DNA of 64,000 nucleotides from Schistocerca nitens (lineage: Eukaryota; Arthropoda; Insecta; Orthoptera; Acrididae). The DNA lies in contig NC_064616.1 in assembly GCF_023898315.1 (NCBI RefSeq), positions 645,602,974-645,666,973 on the forward strand, given 5' to 3'. Both the position numbers and the translations under genes were made by a program. Shown one piece after another: positions 46,286 to 57,330 of the stretch; position 1 is the first letter of the stretch; each line of letters begins with the position of its first letter. The notes under the pieces are model-generated. The model had not been told where the DNA came from. It did no database searches and saw only the letters and a program-made list of their open reading frames with translations.

Positions 46286-47707
46286 CACTCCTGGAAATGG
46301 AAAAAAGAACACATTGACACCGGTGTGTCAGACCCACCATACTTGCTCCGGACACTGCGAGAGGGCTGTACAAGCAATGATCACACGCACGGCACAGCGG
46401 ACACACCAGGAACCGCGGTGTTGGCCGTCGAATGGCGCTAGCTGCGCAGCATTTGTGCACCGCCGCCGTCAGTGTCAGCCAGTTTGCCGTGGCATACGGA
46501 GCTCCATCGCAGTCTTTAACACTGGTAGCATGCCGCGACAGCGTGGACGTGAACCGTATGTGCAGTTGACGGACTTTGAGCGAGGGCGTATAGTGGGCAT
46601 GCGGGAGGCCGGGTGGACGTACCGCCGAATTGCTCAACACGTGGGGCGTGAGGTCTCCACAGTACATCGATGTTGTCGCCAGTGGTCGGCGGAAGGTGCA
46701 CGTGCCCGTCGACCTGGGACCGGACCTCAGCGACGCACGGATGCACGCCAAGACCGTAGGATCCTACGCAGTGCCGTAGGGGACCGCACCGCCACTTCCC
46801 AGCAAATTAGGGACACTGTTGCTCCTGGGGTATCGGCGAGGACCATTCGCAACCGTCTCCATGAAGCTGGGCTACGGTCCCGCACACCGTTAGGCCGTCT
46901 TCCGCTCACGCCCCAACATCGTGCAGTCCACCTCCAGTGGTGTCGCGACAGGCGTGAATGGAGGGACGAATGGAGACGTGTCGTCTTCAGCGATGAGAGT
47001 CGCTTCTGCCTTGGTGCCAATAATGGTCGTATGCGTGTTTGGCGCCGTGCAGGTGAGCGCCACAATCAGGACTGCATACGACCGAGGCACACAGGGCCAA
47101 CACCCGGCATCATGGTGTGGGGAGCGATCTCCTACACTGGCCGTACACCACTGGTGATCGTCGAGGGGACACTGAATAGTGCACGGTACATCCAAACCGT
47201 CATCGAACCCATTGTTCTACCATTCCTAGACCGGCAAGGGAACTTGCTGTTCCAACAGGACAATGCACGTCCGCATGTATCCCGTGCCACCCAACGTGCT
47301 CTAGAAGGTGTAAGTCAACTACCCTGGCCAGCAAGATCTCCGGATCTGTCCCCCATTGAGCATGTTTGGGACTGGATGAAGCGTCGTCTCACGCGGTCTG
47401 CACGTCCAGCACGAACGCTGGTCCAACTGAGGCGCCAGGTGGAAATGGCATGGCAAGCCGTTCCACAGGACTACATCCAGCATCTCTACGATCGTCTCCA
47501 TGGGAGAATAGCAGCCTGCATTGCTGCGAAAGGTGGATATACACTGTACTAGTGCCGACATTGTGCATGCTCTGTTGCCTGTGTCTATGTGCCTGTGGTT
47601 CTGTCAGTGTGATCATGTGATGTATCTGACCCCAGGAATGTGTCAATAAAGTTTCCCCTTCCTGGGACAATGAATTCACGGTGTTCTTATTTCAATTTCC
47701 AGGAGTG
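46286..47707 (+). mobile_element. Tc1-like DNA transposon, copy 3 (1,422 bp), looks whole
   Basis: TA at 46284-46285 and 47708-47709; same inverted repeats as copies 1 and 2. Inserted in the 5' UTR of LINE C6. Confidence 0.96.
46530..47552 (+). CDS. Tc1/mariner-superfamily transposase, intact frame
   Basis: 340 residues, MPRQRGREPY to GGYTLY, with the same domain order as the copy at 35797: two helix-turn-helix motifs in residues 14-115 and a DDE domain with Asp155, Asp244 and Glu277. No stop or frameshift. The frame is open upstream to 46125, through the inverted repeat and into LINE sequence, but that extension is not part of the transposase. A polyadenylation-type signal aataaa lies downstream at 47645-47650. 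Differences from copy 2 include Val-His for Ala-Arg near residue 133 and Asn for Asp near residue 165. Expression cannot be judged from sequence; it lies inside a host intron in the host's own orientation. Confidence 0.93.
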   Translation: MPRQRGREPYVQLTDFERGRIVGMREAGWTYRRIAQHVGREVSTVHRCCRQWSAEGARARRPGTGPQRRTDARQDRRILRSAVGDRTATSQQIRDTVAPGVSARTIRNRLHEAGLRSRTPLGRLPLTPQHRAVHLQWCRDRREWRDEWRRVVFSDESRFCLGANNGRMRVWRRAGERHNQDCIRPRHTGPTPGIMVWGAISYTGRTPLVIVEGTLNSARYIQTVIEPIVLPFLDRQGNLLFQQDNARPHVSRATQRALEGVSQLPWPARSPDLSPIEHVWDWMKRRLTRSARPARTLVQLRRQVEMAWQAVPQDYIQHLYDRLHGRIAACIAAKGGYTLY

Positions 47708-47989
47708 TATGTTTACAATGATAATAGACTTGGATGCTTGGTTGCACCTGATATCCAGCACGGTAGCCATGTACTCTGTTGGTTGTAGCCCCCTGACCAC
47801 ACAGGGATTGCTCTGCTGATGCCTGCACCGTTAACTCCCCACGTATGCTGAGAAGTAGATGCCTGTCACCCTGGGGAATCGGGACTCCCAGCAATGGCCA
47901 TACTGCCAGGTGGTCTCTACTGTGGCTGAGTGGTGCCTGTGGGGAGGGCTCCTGGTCGGAGTGGGTGGTTTCAGAGTGGATAACACGCG

Positions 47990-49485
47990 ATGAAGCATAG
48001 TACATTATCCCTTGCTGGTGGTCAAACACTAGCAGTCTCTAAGCTTTCATGGGCTCTGTTCAACGCACAGAAGTACAGTCCCAAATCGTTCCCCTCCCTC
48101 GCCACACTATGGGAGGAACATCAGGCTAAGGATGGCAGCGGCTCTTATTCGCCCCAGTACCTTGTATGTTCGAGAGCTGATGGGGAATCTTTCATGACGA
48201 TAAAGCCTCAGTTTTTTGTTGAGCATTTAGAGGACAAGTTTGGGGAGTTGGAGGGTTTGTCCAAAATGCGATCTGGGTCAGTCCTGATAAAAACAGCATC
48301 CACTGCCCAGTCATGGACTTTACATGCTTGTAAGAAGTTGGGGTATGTTTCTGTTGTCATCTCACCACATAAGAGCTTAAATATGGTCAAGGCTATTAGC
48401 TTCCACAGGGACCTTCTTTTGCAGTCTGATGACGAGCTGTGCATCAATTTAGAGCGGCAAGGTGTTCATTTCATCCGGCGCGCCCATCAGGGTCCGAGGG
48501 ATAATCAGGTTGCCACCAGTGCTTTCATCTTGGCCTTCAAGCGTGACACTGTACCCGAGAAGGTCAAGGTGATGGTCTACCACTGTGATGTAAAGCCCTA
48601 CATACTCTCCCAATGTGGTACTTTAAATGCTGGAAGTTCAGCCATATGTCTTCCCGCTATACTTCCAGCATCACATGTCAAGATTGTGGACGTCCATCAC
48701 ATCCTAATAATCCATGTGCCCTGCCTCCCATCTGTCTCAACTGCGGAGAGCACCATTCGCCTTGCTTGCCTGACTGGAGGATTCTCCAGAAAGAAAGGAA
48801 AATTATGGAGTACAAGACCCTGGGCTGACTGACCTACACTGAGGCTAAGTGGAAATTTGAACGCCTACATCCTGTACGTATGACATCGCCTTATGCTGCC
48901 ACTACAACAGTTCTAGCCCTATCAGCTCTGCCAAACTCAGTCACCTCTCAGAGCCAGAAGACTACACCTGCCCATTTGATGGTGGGGGGCACTTCCCTCT
49001 CTGTTGCTCCTGCACCACCTACTTCAGGAGCAACATCCCCCCAACCATCTGGGATATCAGTCCCCACTTCTGCTCCGGAGAATCTTAAGTCTTCTTCGGC
49101 TCCTCTCGCTAGGAAAGGGGTACCTTGGATCCCTCCCTTCCGAGGTTTCTGCTAGTGGGAAAGATGACACCCACCAGTGGCTGAAGAGCCCAAAAGCAGA
49201 TGGTCGTAGGGCTTCATGGTCATCCTCAGTCCCGGAGACTGAATCAGTGAAGTCCTCCCAGCCAGGGAAACCCAAAGAGCAGCAAGAGAAATCCAAAAAG
49301 ATGATCCCCCAAGACCAAGTAGTTGCAGTGGCACCCACACCACCGCTACCTACAAGCTCATCATCTGGGGATAAGGTGGAGATTCTGGCGTCTGCTGAGG
49401 ACCTATATCTCGCCAGATCCTCAGACACAATGGATATAGACTGCTCAGGCAATAAGTCGGTGGCAGCAGATGACATCATTCTCTA
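47990..49485 (+). pseudogene. LINE family A ORF1, copy C6, frameshifted
   Basis: The first frame (47990-48832) has YLVCSRADGESF, PQFFVEHLEDKFGELEGLSK, PHKSLNMVKAISFHRDLL and ERQGVHFIRR, an RNA-binding-like half. The zinc knuckles (FKCWKFSHMSS; TCQDCGRPSHPNNPC; CLNCGEHHSPC) are in another frame (48613-48828), one Cys having become Tyr. A Pro/Ser-rich, Lys-rich tail runs to about 49485. This is the best-preserved ORF1 of family A in the window. Confidence 0.78.
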
Positions 49486-50135
49486 GTTTAATTGTGGCGG
49501 TTTTTTCCATCGCCTGGCTGAGCTACGGCAACTGTTAAGCTTTACATCTGCTTTCTGCATTGCCCTCCAGAAACATGGTTCCTAGCGATGCGGACCCCTG
49601 CCCCCCACGGCTGTAAGGGATATTACAGGAACCATAGTGATTATAATCAAGTGTCAGGTGGAGTTTGTGTCTGTCCTGAACTCGATATGTAATGAACCTG
49701 TGACTCTTCAAACTCCTCTTGAAGCTGTGGCTTTCAGAACGACGACACAGGAAATAACTGTCTGCAATGTATATCTTCCTCCAGATGGTGCAGTACCCCT
49801 GAACATATTGACTGCACTGATTGATCAACTCCCTAAACCTTTCCTACTTTTGGGAGACTTCAACACCAATAACCCCATGTGGGGTGACACCATACTTACT
49901 GGCCGAGGCAGAGATGTCGAAAATTTACTGCCTCATTTCGACCTCTGCCTCTTAAATACTGGGGCCGTCACACACTTCAGTGTGGATCATGGTAGTCACC
50001 CAGCCATTGATTTATCAATTTTCAGCCCAGGACTTCTCCCATCTATCCACTGGAGAGCACATGACGACCTGTGTGGTAGTGACCACTTCCCCATCTTCCT
50101 GCCACTGCCCCAGCATCAGGCCCACGGACACCTGT

Positions 50136-51553
50136 CCAGATGGCCTTGCATCTCTTCGCCATGATTTTCAGCTTCCTTCTTTGTCCTGTCTCCCACATTC
50201 CCTCCCAACACCCCCCTTGGTTAGTTCCATGGCACCGGTTCGGATGGATCTCCGCTGAGGTCCGAAAGATTATGTTCCCCCGTTGGTGTTCCGTTGTGTT
50301 TTCCGCCAAATTTTATGGGAGTTTCGGGATGCTGTTGTCTTTTGCACCGATGGCTCTAAATCTGCTGATCGTGTGGGATATGCCTTCACGTCCTCTGTTG
50401 GCATGGTAAATCATCTCGTGCCAACTGCATGTGGGGTGTTTACTGCAGAATTTATGGCAGTTTCTCAGGCCCTTACCTTTATTATACAGTCCCAACACAA
50501 CCACGTTTTGTTATGTATGGACTCAATGAGTGGCCTTCAGGCTATTGACCGGTGTTTTTCCCGCCATCCCTTGGTCTCGGCCACCCATGACCGTCTCACT
50601 GATCTTCACCATGCTGCTTGTTCTGTTGACTTCCTTTGGGTCCCTGGCCATGTGGGTATCCCAGGTAACGAGCGCATTTGCGGCTTCATATCAAATCCCA
50701 CTGTGCACAATCATGTGCCAACTCTTGGGAGGCTACCTCCCTGTTTAATAACTTCGTGCACTTAAGGTGACACCTGTCCCGTGGCATTCTTCCTTCTGCC
50801 TCTCCCGAAAGGACTCAACCACCCTGTGTCGTCTCCACTTCGGCCATACCAGGCTGACCCCTGGTTTTCTTTTGCGTAATGAGCCACCCCCACTTTGTGG
50901 TTGTGGAGCCTTCCAGTCAGTGGTCCACATTTTGGTGGAATTCCCCCTTCTTTTGGCTCTGCGTACTGAGTACAGACTTGCCTGCACTGTACCTTTAATA
51001 TTGGCAGATGATTCCCGGATGGTTGAACTGGTTCTCAGTTTCCTCTGTGAAAGTGGTTTCTATTTTCAGTTCTAAGGTTTTTAATCTCCCTCTGGAGTAG
51101 GGGCAGGGCGGTGAGGGTTGGGGTGTTTCCCACTGTAAGCTGTGTTTGGGGATTCCTGACTCCCCTGCCTGGCCTAGATCCTCTTTTCTCTCCCTTTTAC
51201 TCTGTTTTAATCACTTTTTAGATTTGGTTAGTCTCCTTTTACAATACGCAGTTTTACATTCTAGCGGTTGAATGCTTTTGAATAGCGGGTGGTCTTGCCT
51301 GTACTGCATCAGAGGTGAGATATTTCCTGCCTCTAGCATAGCCTTGGGGTTGCCCACTTGCTGACTTCCCTCCTTTTGTTTTCACCATTGACAACATGAC
51401 TGCACTTTTACATGGTTCCCCCCCCCCCCCCCCCCCTTCCCCAGTTATGACTCTTCTGAGACGTAAATCTGGCCGAATGGACCACCTTTGAAACAAAAGA
51501 CTGATGACCTTGCTGTTTGGTCCCTTCAACCCCAATCAACCAACCAACCAACC
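50136..51553 (+). mobile_element. 5'-truncated I-group LINE, third family, RNase H and 3' end
   Basis: RNase H with VVFCTDGSKSADRVGYAF (about 50336), a LLCMDSMSGLQAIDRC block and VDFLWVPGHVGIPGNE (about 50629). A Cys/His-type tail follows (LCGCGAFQSVVHIL). The 3' end has the hairpin (51498-51524) and (CAAC)n. A poly-C run is at 51418-51436. Several stops. Sits inside C6. Confidence 0.75.
51418..51436. repeat. Poly-C run (19 bp)
   Basis: Uninterrupted C run in the 3' UTR of the truncated LINE. Confidence 0.9.
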
Positions 51554-52557
51554 TGCACCATGATGACCTACCTATGCCGGAGCTGTGCCCGGCTGACAGT
51601 GGCCCATATCTTGGTGAGCTGTCCTTCTTTGGCTGCCCTGCGATGGACTCTTCAGTTACTGGACTCATTGCCATTAATTTTAGCTGACAATGCTTCATCG
51701 GCTAATTTAGTTTTACGTTTTATACGTGACGATGGGTTTTATCATTCTATATAAGTTTTTGCATATGTCCTTTGTCCCTTTGTGTTCTCCACCCTAATGC
51801 TTTTAAGCTGGATGTTTTAATGTGTCACCGAGTGACTGGCTTTTTCTTTTTATTCTTGTGGCCGGCCAGCCACAGTCATATGGTCTCTTGTTTTGTTTTA
51901 TCTGTTCTACCTGTTTCCTGCTTCTCTCTGTAGTTTTCTTTTCCTGTTTTGTCCATAGTAGTGTTGGTTGTCCTTCTGTTGTTCTTCTAGTTCTTCCAGT
52001 CTCCTGTTATTGTGCTGTTTGTCTCCTTTCTTTTCTTCTTTCCCTTGTGTAATTATTTTAGCGGGAACAAGGGATGATGACCTCACAGTTTGGTCCCTTC
52101 CCCCCCTCCTTTGAACCAACCAATTTGCGTACCATTATAGATTTTCTTGTATGGAATTTTGTGGAAAAACAGCCAGTTTTGAACAGTGTCATATGGGGAC
52201 GGACATATGATAAATATAGTGTGGACATGACATGAATTAAGACAAGCTAAAATCAAGTATTTGATATCTTACTTGGTAAAGTGTTGGCTTATAATGTTAG
52301 ATCAGCTACATTTTATAGCATTGATTTCCATTCTGTTGATTTCATAATACTTTTGTTTTGCCAGGTTTCCAACAATGGGTTAAACACACACCACAATAAA
52401 ATGTAGAACTACATTGTTGGTGTTGCTGTTATATTATACCTTCAATTATACAGGTTTAAGTAATTTTAAGGAAATTGTTTTCAAGTACATTTGTACCAAG
52501 TATATCATGCATGCAGTATACTAATTGATGTGATACTTTTTTCTAATTATTTTTCAG

Positions 52558-52766
52558 TTGACTCAAAAGCAATAGACCAATCAGGAGCAATTCCAGATAA
52601 CATTTTAGAGAATTTGAAGTCATTAGGTCTATTTGGACAACAAATTCCCGTTGAATTTGGTGGCCTTGGTCTGAATGCAACTGAGTACGCTCGGCTGGGA
52701 GAAGTCATAGCTCTTGATGGCTCCATAGCTGTCACACTTGCAGCACATCAAGCAATTGGCTTGAAG
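52558..52766 (+). CDS. ACAD9: Mitochondrial acyl-CoA dehydrogenase, ACAD9-like, coding exon 2
   Basis: Acceptor ttatttttcag ends at 52557; donor AAG then gtaaca begins at 52767. The exon adds 209 bases, completing Val with the last base of exon 1 and ending in phase 0 after Lys. The peptide [39 protein letters not shown] and [17 protein letters not shown] is the first part of the acyl-CoA dehydrogenase N-terminal helical domain. The pattern VDS..ID..G.IPD and [21 protein letters not shown] is that of ACAD9 rather than VLCAD (recalled family sequences). The FAD-binding and catalytic Glu regions are in later exons outside the window. It has no stop, and its reading frame agrees with exon 1, which supports a working gene. 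Confidence 0.93.
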
Positions 52767-53369
52767 GTAACATACTTCACTGACATTTATAAATATTTTC
52801 ATGCTATCCTATGCCAATTTCCTAAATGATATAAGACACAAAACTGCACAATTCCACAATGAGGCATAGCTACCCACCTTACTTGTAAATTATAAGCAGT
52901 GAACCTGCAGAGGGAACTGCAATGAAGTTTAAGGTTTTGAATTTACATTTTTCTCAAAATGCTACTACAAGAGACATAAATGCAAACTGTTACATGTATT
53001 TGCTGTATGGATTAAGAAGGTATGAGTGAAGCTATGATCCTTGATAATGGTAGGAGAGCTCAGAACATAGTAGAGAGAATATGACACAGGACAGAGAAGA
53101 TACAGTTGGAAAACTATCAAATGATAATCCAGAGTTTATTTTAAATAAAGTAAAAAGAGAAATCATCATTCAGCACAGTGGAGACAGAATGGATGGTGAA
53201 ATATCGTAGTTAGAGGGAAGAGCATGGTGAGAAGAAATTAACAATATGATGAGAAGGGATGTGAATTATAATTTAGAAAACAGGTAATAAAAATAGATAG
53301 GCTAAGAAATAGTTACTAGACATAGGTGCAAGTTAAAATATAAATAATTAATGAAAGAAGAAAAGTGAA

Positions 53370-53720
53370 ATGTGAGTACATAAGTGAGGCAAAAAATACG
53401 ACATAAAATGTAAGACATGCTGAGCAGTGGGCAGACATGCATGGTCTGCAACTGGATGGTCGTCCTGGCATTTGGCCACTGTCTGAAAGTAACCATTCAT
53501 ATGGCTTGCCAGCATATTTGTGGTCATACTCACATAGAAAACAAGGCAGAGGTTATGATGATGATAGTGTAAGATGTGGCTGCTTTCAGAGGTCATCCTG
53601 CATCTCACTGCATAGGTATTATCAGAGATGGGGTTAAATAAGGGTCTGATGTACATATGTATAGCACAGGTCTTGCATCTGGGTATTCCACAGGGATGTG
53701 ACCCATACATAGTTCAGGAG
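53370..53720 (-). mobile_element. Penelope-like element relic, GIY-YIG endonuclease part
   Basis: The minus strand gives SHPCGIPRCKTCAIHM, then VRCRMTSESSHI, CLVFYVSMTTNML, SHMNGY and HPVADHA, which follow the CxxxxCxxC, YVG.T..L, R.NGH and PVA.H pattern of Penelope-like GIY-YIG domains. The Gly of YVG is Ser and the Arg is His here, so the nuclease is dead. Sequence up to about 54340 may belong to the same relic but I could not read an RT in it. Confidence 0.6.
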
Positions 53721-54424
53721 GTGGGAATGGTTGGGACATAGTGACTGACGAGAATTCTGCATTGAGTGGTTGCTGAGTACCAATTTTTGGGAGGTGTGAA
53801 AGGATGTTCAGTAGAATGTTTCTTATTTCATGTCATGACAAGAGTTAGTCAAAGTTGATGGAAAACATTATTCAGTTGTTCTTTTCCCATGTGGTATTGA
53901 GCTGTGTGGCTGATTGTCAATATGTGCAATCATCTGATTGAAACCAGATGGGGTGGTTAGTTTCTGTCTGCAAAAGCATTGGCTAAAATTTTAGCATATT
54001 GGGAGAAGGTGATCTGCTTGCCAGGACACACAGGATCCATCAGTGGCTGCAGTGTATGGAAGGGTTTGTTTGATGTTGAATTGGTGGCAGTGGTTGAAGT
54101 CTAAGTGTTGTTGGCTTTTGATAGGTTTAAAGTGAAAAAGGGATCCCTGTGGAGTCATCAGGAAGGTGGCGGTCAACAACTAGGAATGTAGGGAGTAAGC
54201 TACACGTACTGCCTGGGTTGTGCCAAATGGCAAACACCTCATGGAATTCTGCCAGTTCAGTATCATATGGTTTCCCAAGCTGGAAGCAGGTGAGTGCTGT
54301 TCGTTCTCTGTAACCATAAGCTCTATGCATACTTCAGAAAAACCATGTGTTATGCTGTTGAAACATGACTTTCATCCATTCACTCATTGACCAGTGTGGT
54401 GGGGCAGTTGACAGCTGCGAAACA

Positions 54425-55995
54425 AAAGCCAAAGTTTCAAAATAATGATTTAAGAAATCATTCATGCAGGAGAATCATATGAACATACTGACATTTGACC
54501 ATCAAACAGATTCCTGTATGGACGACATAGTAAATATATACATATATCGCCAGGTCTGGATGAAATCCTGGATCAGTTTTACAAAGAGCACGCTATACCA
54601 ATGGCCCTATACTTAGGTTGCGTTTATCATGAATCTCTCACCCAGCACAAAGTTCCAAGTGACTGGAAAAAAAAAAACCACAGATGACTCTTGTTCATTA
54701 GAAGCGAAAAAGAATGGACCAGCAAAATTATAGTCAAATATGAATAATGTAGGTTTGCTGCAGAATCCTTGAACATATTCTCAGTTTTAATATAACAGAT
54801 TTTCCTGAGACCGAGAAGCTTTTGTCCACGAATCAGCATGGTTTTAGGAAGTATTGCCCATGCAAAACTCTGCTTGCCCTTTTCTCACATGATATACTGC
54901 AAACTATGGATGGAGGGCAACAGACAGATTCCATAGTTGTAGATTTCCAGAAAGCATTTTACACGGTACCCCACTGCAAACTGTTAACAAAGGTATGAAC
55001 ATGGGGAGTAGGCTCCCAGATATGTGAGGCATCCAAAGACTTAATAGAACCCAGTATGTTGGCCTCAACAGTGAGTTTTCATCACAGACAATGGAATTGT
55101 CATGAGTGCCCTAGCGAAATGTTATAGGACTGGTATTATTTTCTGTATACATAAACGATCCGGCGGACATGGTGGGCAGCAGTTCGTGGTTGTTTGCTAA
55201 TGATGCTGTGGTGTACAGGAAGATGTCTAAGGTGAGTGACTGTAGGAGGATACAAGATTACTTATACAAAAATTCCTAGTCAGAGTGATGAATGACAGCT
55301 ACCTCTAAATGTACAAAAATGTAAGTTAATGCAGATGAGTAGGAAAAGCAACCTCATAATGTTTGAATATGGTATTAGTAGTGTCCTGCTTGGCACTGTC
55401 ACATTGTTTAAATTTCTGGGCACAACGTTGCAGAGCAATATGAAATGGAATGAGCATGTGAGGATTGTTGTAGGAAAAGCGAATGGCCGACTTTATTTTA
55501 TCGGGAGAACTTTGGGAAAATGTGGTTCACCTTTAAAGGAGACTGCATATAGGCACTATTGTGACCTATTCTTGAGTACTGCTCGAGTGTTTGGATCAGA
55601 TTAAAGGAACACTTCAAAGCCATTCAGAGGCCAGCTGCTAGATTTGTTACTGGTAGTTTCTAACAACAAGCGTTACAGAGATGCTTCGAGAACTCAAATG
55701 GGAATCCCTGGAGGGGAGGTGATGTTCTTTTAAAGGGAAACTATTGAGAAAATTTAGAGAACTATCATATGAAGTTGACTGCAGATGATTCTACTGCTGC
55801 CAACATGCATTTTGCATAAGAACCATGAAGATAAGGTACAAGAAATTAGAGCTCATTTCGAGGCATTAGAAAGTCATTTTTCCCTCTCTCCATTTGTGAA
55901 TGGAACAAGAAAGGAAATGACTAGTAATGGTATGGGGTACCTTCTGCCAAGCACTTAGGTGGAATTCAGAGTATGTATGTAGATGTAGATGTTAT
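54425..55995 (+). mobile_element. CR1-like LINE, copy E, 5'-truncated and decayed
   Basis: Aligns with copy D from about 28818 to its 3' end. It has KSFMQE-type linker sequence and RT traces (an altered FADD region at about 55190, frgttLQSNMKWNEHV in the thumb) and the same terminal gtatgtatgtagatgtagat. Many stops and shifts. Older than copy D. Confidence 0.88.
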
Positions 55996-56037
55996 AGAAA
56001 GTGGGGATATTTGCTTGGTTGCAACGATGCTAAAAAC

Positions 56038-56125
56038 TGTGTGCCGGACCGGCACACAGTTTTAATCTACCAGGAAGTTTCATATCAGCGCACACTCCGC
56101 TGCAGAGTGAAAATCTCATTCTGGA
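56038..56125 (-). mobile_element. 88-bp insertion of the tRNA-Ser-like repeat
   Basis: Exact 11-bp duplication ATGCTAAAAAC on both sides (56027-56037 and 56126-56136). It contains only the repeat part that follows the tRNA-like head, ending at the outer side in a small palindrome (tgtgtgccgg/accggcacaca). Confidence 0.92.
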
Positions 56126-56722
56126 ATGCTAAAAACCTGTGAAGGGGGAAAATTTTTAACTTGAAAGTGTGCTAAATACTGCTCGTATTAAACTGATGAT
56201 CTGTAAGAAAGTGTATATAAAAGTCTCATTATGCTGGAAGGTGACATTGGGTCTTTTGAAAAAGTATCTTTTGTAATCAAAAGCACTGTCAGATCAGAAA
56301 ACCAGTGTTGGAATAGAACATTTATCATAGGAACATCTCTCACCGAGTTACAAAAGGTGAAACAGTTTGGTGAATATTCAGGATCTGTGAAACTTCACAA
56401 CTCTCTGAACTCGGCAGGGGGCTGTACCACATAGAAGTCTCATGAGGATTGTTATCCAAAAAAGTTGAAAGTGAATGGAAAGAAGCGGTGTTGATATGGG
56501 TAACTTAATGAAGCAGGTGAATGGTGAGGTAGAGAAAGCAGCTGTATTTCTACTCACTGTCGGTATATCAGTGGTACAGAAATACATCAAAACTGGTTTT
56601 TTCTATGTCAAGGTGCAATCATATGCCAGACTGAAGGTGTATTGAGTGCCAACACTGTAACATGTGGTGGGTGTGACAAAGTGGCACACCGACCTGAAAT
56701 ACTATGGTCAGTGAAACTACTG

Positions 56723-56756
56723 CTTCTTCTTCTTCTTCTTCTTCTTCTTCTTCTTC
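56723..56756. repeat. (CTT)n microsatellite
   Basis: Eleven CTT units at the edge of the antisense LINE fragment. Confidence 0.95.
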
Positions 56757-57330
56757 GTGAAATGCTTCTGCTTATGCAGGTCATTCACAAAGCCTCTTCC
56801 AAGTTTCTTTTCTCCCACAGTCTATAAGTTAGAATCTCCATCCATTGCAGTCCTTTTTTCTCTCCATCTTGTTTGTGGTCATTCAGATTGTGTCCATTCT
56901 AGGGCTCTTCTCAGAAGTCTTTCTGATCCCACTTTTTTAATGTAGCCAAACCTTTTAAGCCTATTACTCTCTGTAGTTTCTTTTAGGTGCTTGATCTGCA
57001 GGGTTTGTAATATTGTTTCATTTCTTACCCTGTACCTTCTTGTTTTGTCCACAATCCTTCATAGAAAGTGCACCTCTGTTGCTTGTATTCTGCTCAGATC
57101 TTTTTGTCAAAGTCCAGCATTCTGACCTATAGATCAAAATTGGCGGATAATGCCTCATACATCATGACCTTTGCTTTGGCAGGTATTTTCAAATTTCTAA
57201 TTATATTTGATACACAACTATTCTGCATAAAATGTGCTGTGAATCAAGCAGTTTGCATTCATGAGTGTTCGGCATTCGTTGAAGAAAAGAAAATTCAGGA
57301 AATCAAGCTCATACAATGAATCACTTATAT
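56757..57330 (-). mobile_element. LINE C-terminal fragment, antisense
   Basis: Minus-strand frames read YRSECWTLTK, DLSRIQATEVHFL, RRYRVRNETILQTLQIKHLK and NRLKRFGYIKKVG..RLLRRALEW, a C-terminal region known from RTE-type and related non-LTR elements. Different family from the RTE-like copies at 1.5 and 17 kb. Frames broken. Confidence 0.65.

Larger units (their letters stand above)
45974..52121 (+). mobile_element. I-group LINE family A, copy C6, rearranged
   Basis: Starts tgtgggtctgggg. Holds the Tc1-like copy 3 in its 5' UTR, ORF1 (47990-49485) and the endonuclease start of ORF2 (to 50135; LLLGDFNTNNPMWGD at about 49847). A 5'-truncated LINE of another family follows (50136-51553). Then the C6-type 3' part resumes (51554-52121: C-terminal domain and 3' end hairpin 52071-52097). 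The RT core is absent. The 3' part could instead be a separate truncated copy. Confidence 0.7.
6329..52557 (+). other. Intron 1 of the ACAD9-like gene (46,229 bp)
   Basis: It begins gtgggtga and ends ttatttttcag. A candidate branch sequence ctaat lies at 52521-52525, about 33 bases before the acceptor, followed by a T-rich tract. It joins exon 1 and exon 2 in frame (phase 1). Nearly all of its length is transposable element, listed separately. The only sizeable parts I could not assign are about 6400-6780, 13509-13660, 31933-32150, 33055-33310, 33534-33824, 43836-44672 and 52122-52557. Confidence 0.85.

Noticed and set aside
46125-46529. 135-residue N-terminal extension of the transposase at 46530
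   Set aside because: It runs through the inverted repeat into unrelated LINE 5' UTR; in copies 1 and 2 the flanking part differs.
46140-46751. Long antisense frame (203 codons) over the Tc1-like copy, and its equivalents at 9572-10099 and 36598-37068
   Set aside because: Shadow of the GC-rich transposase coding strand; no motif and present only as its antisense.
55329-55604. Host gene with 91-codon frame
   Set aside because: It is the RT thumb of the decayed CR1-like copy E.
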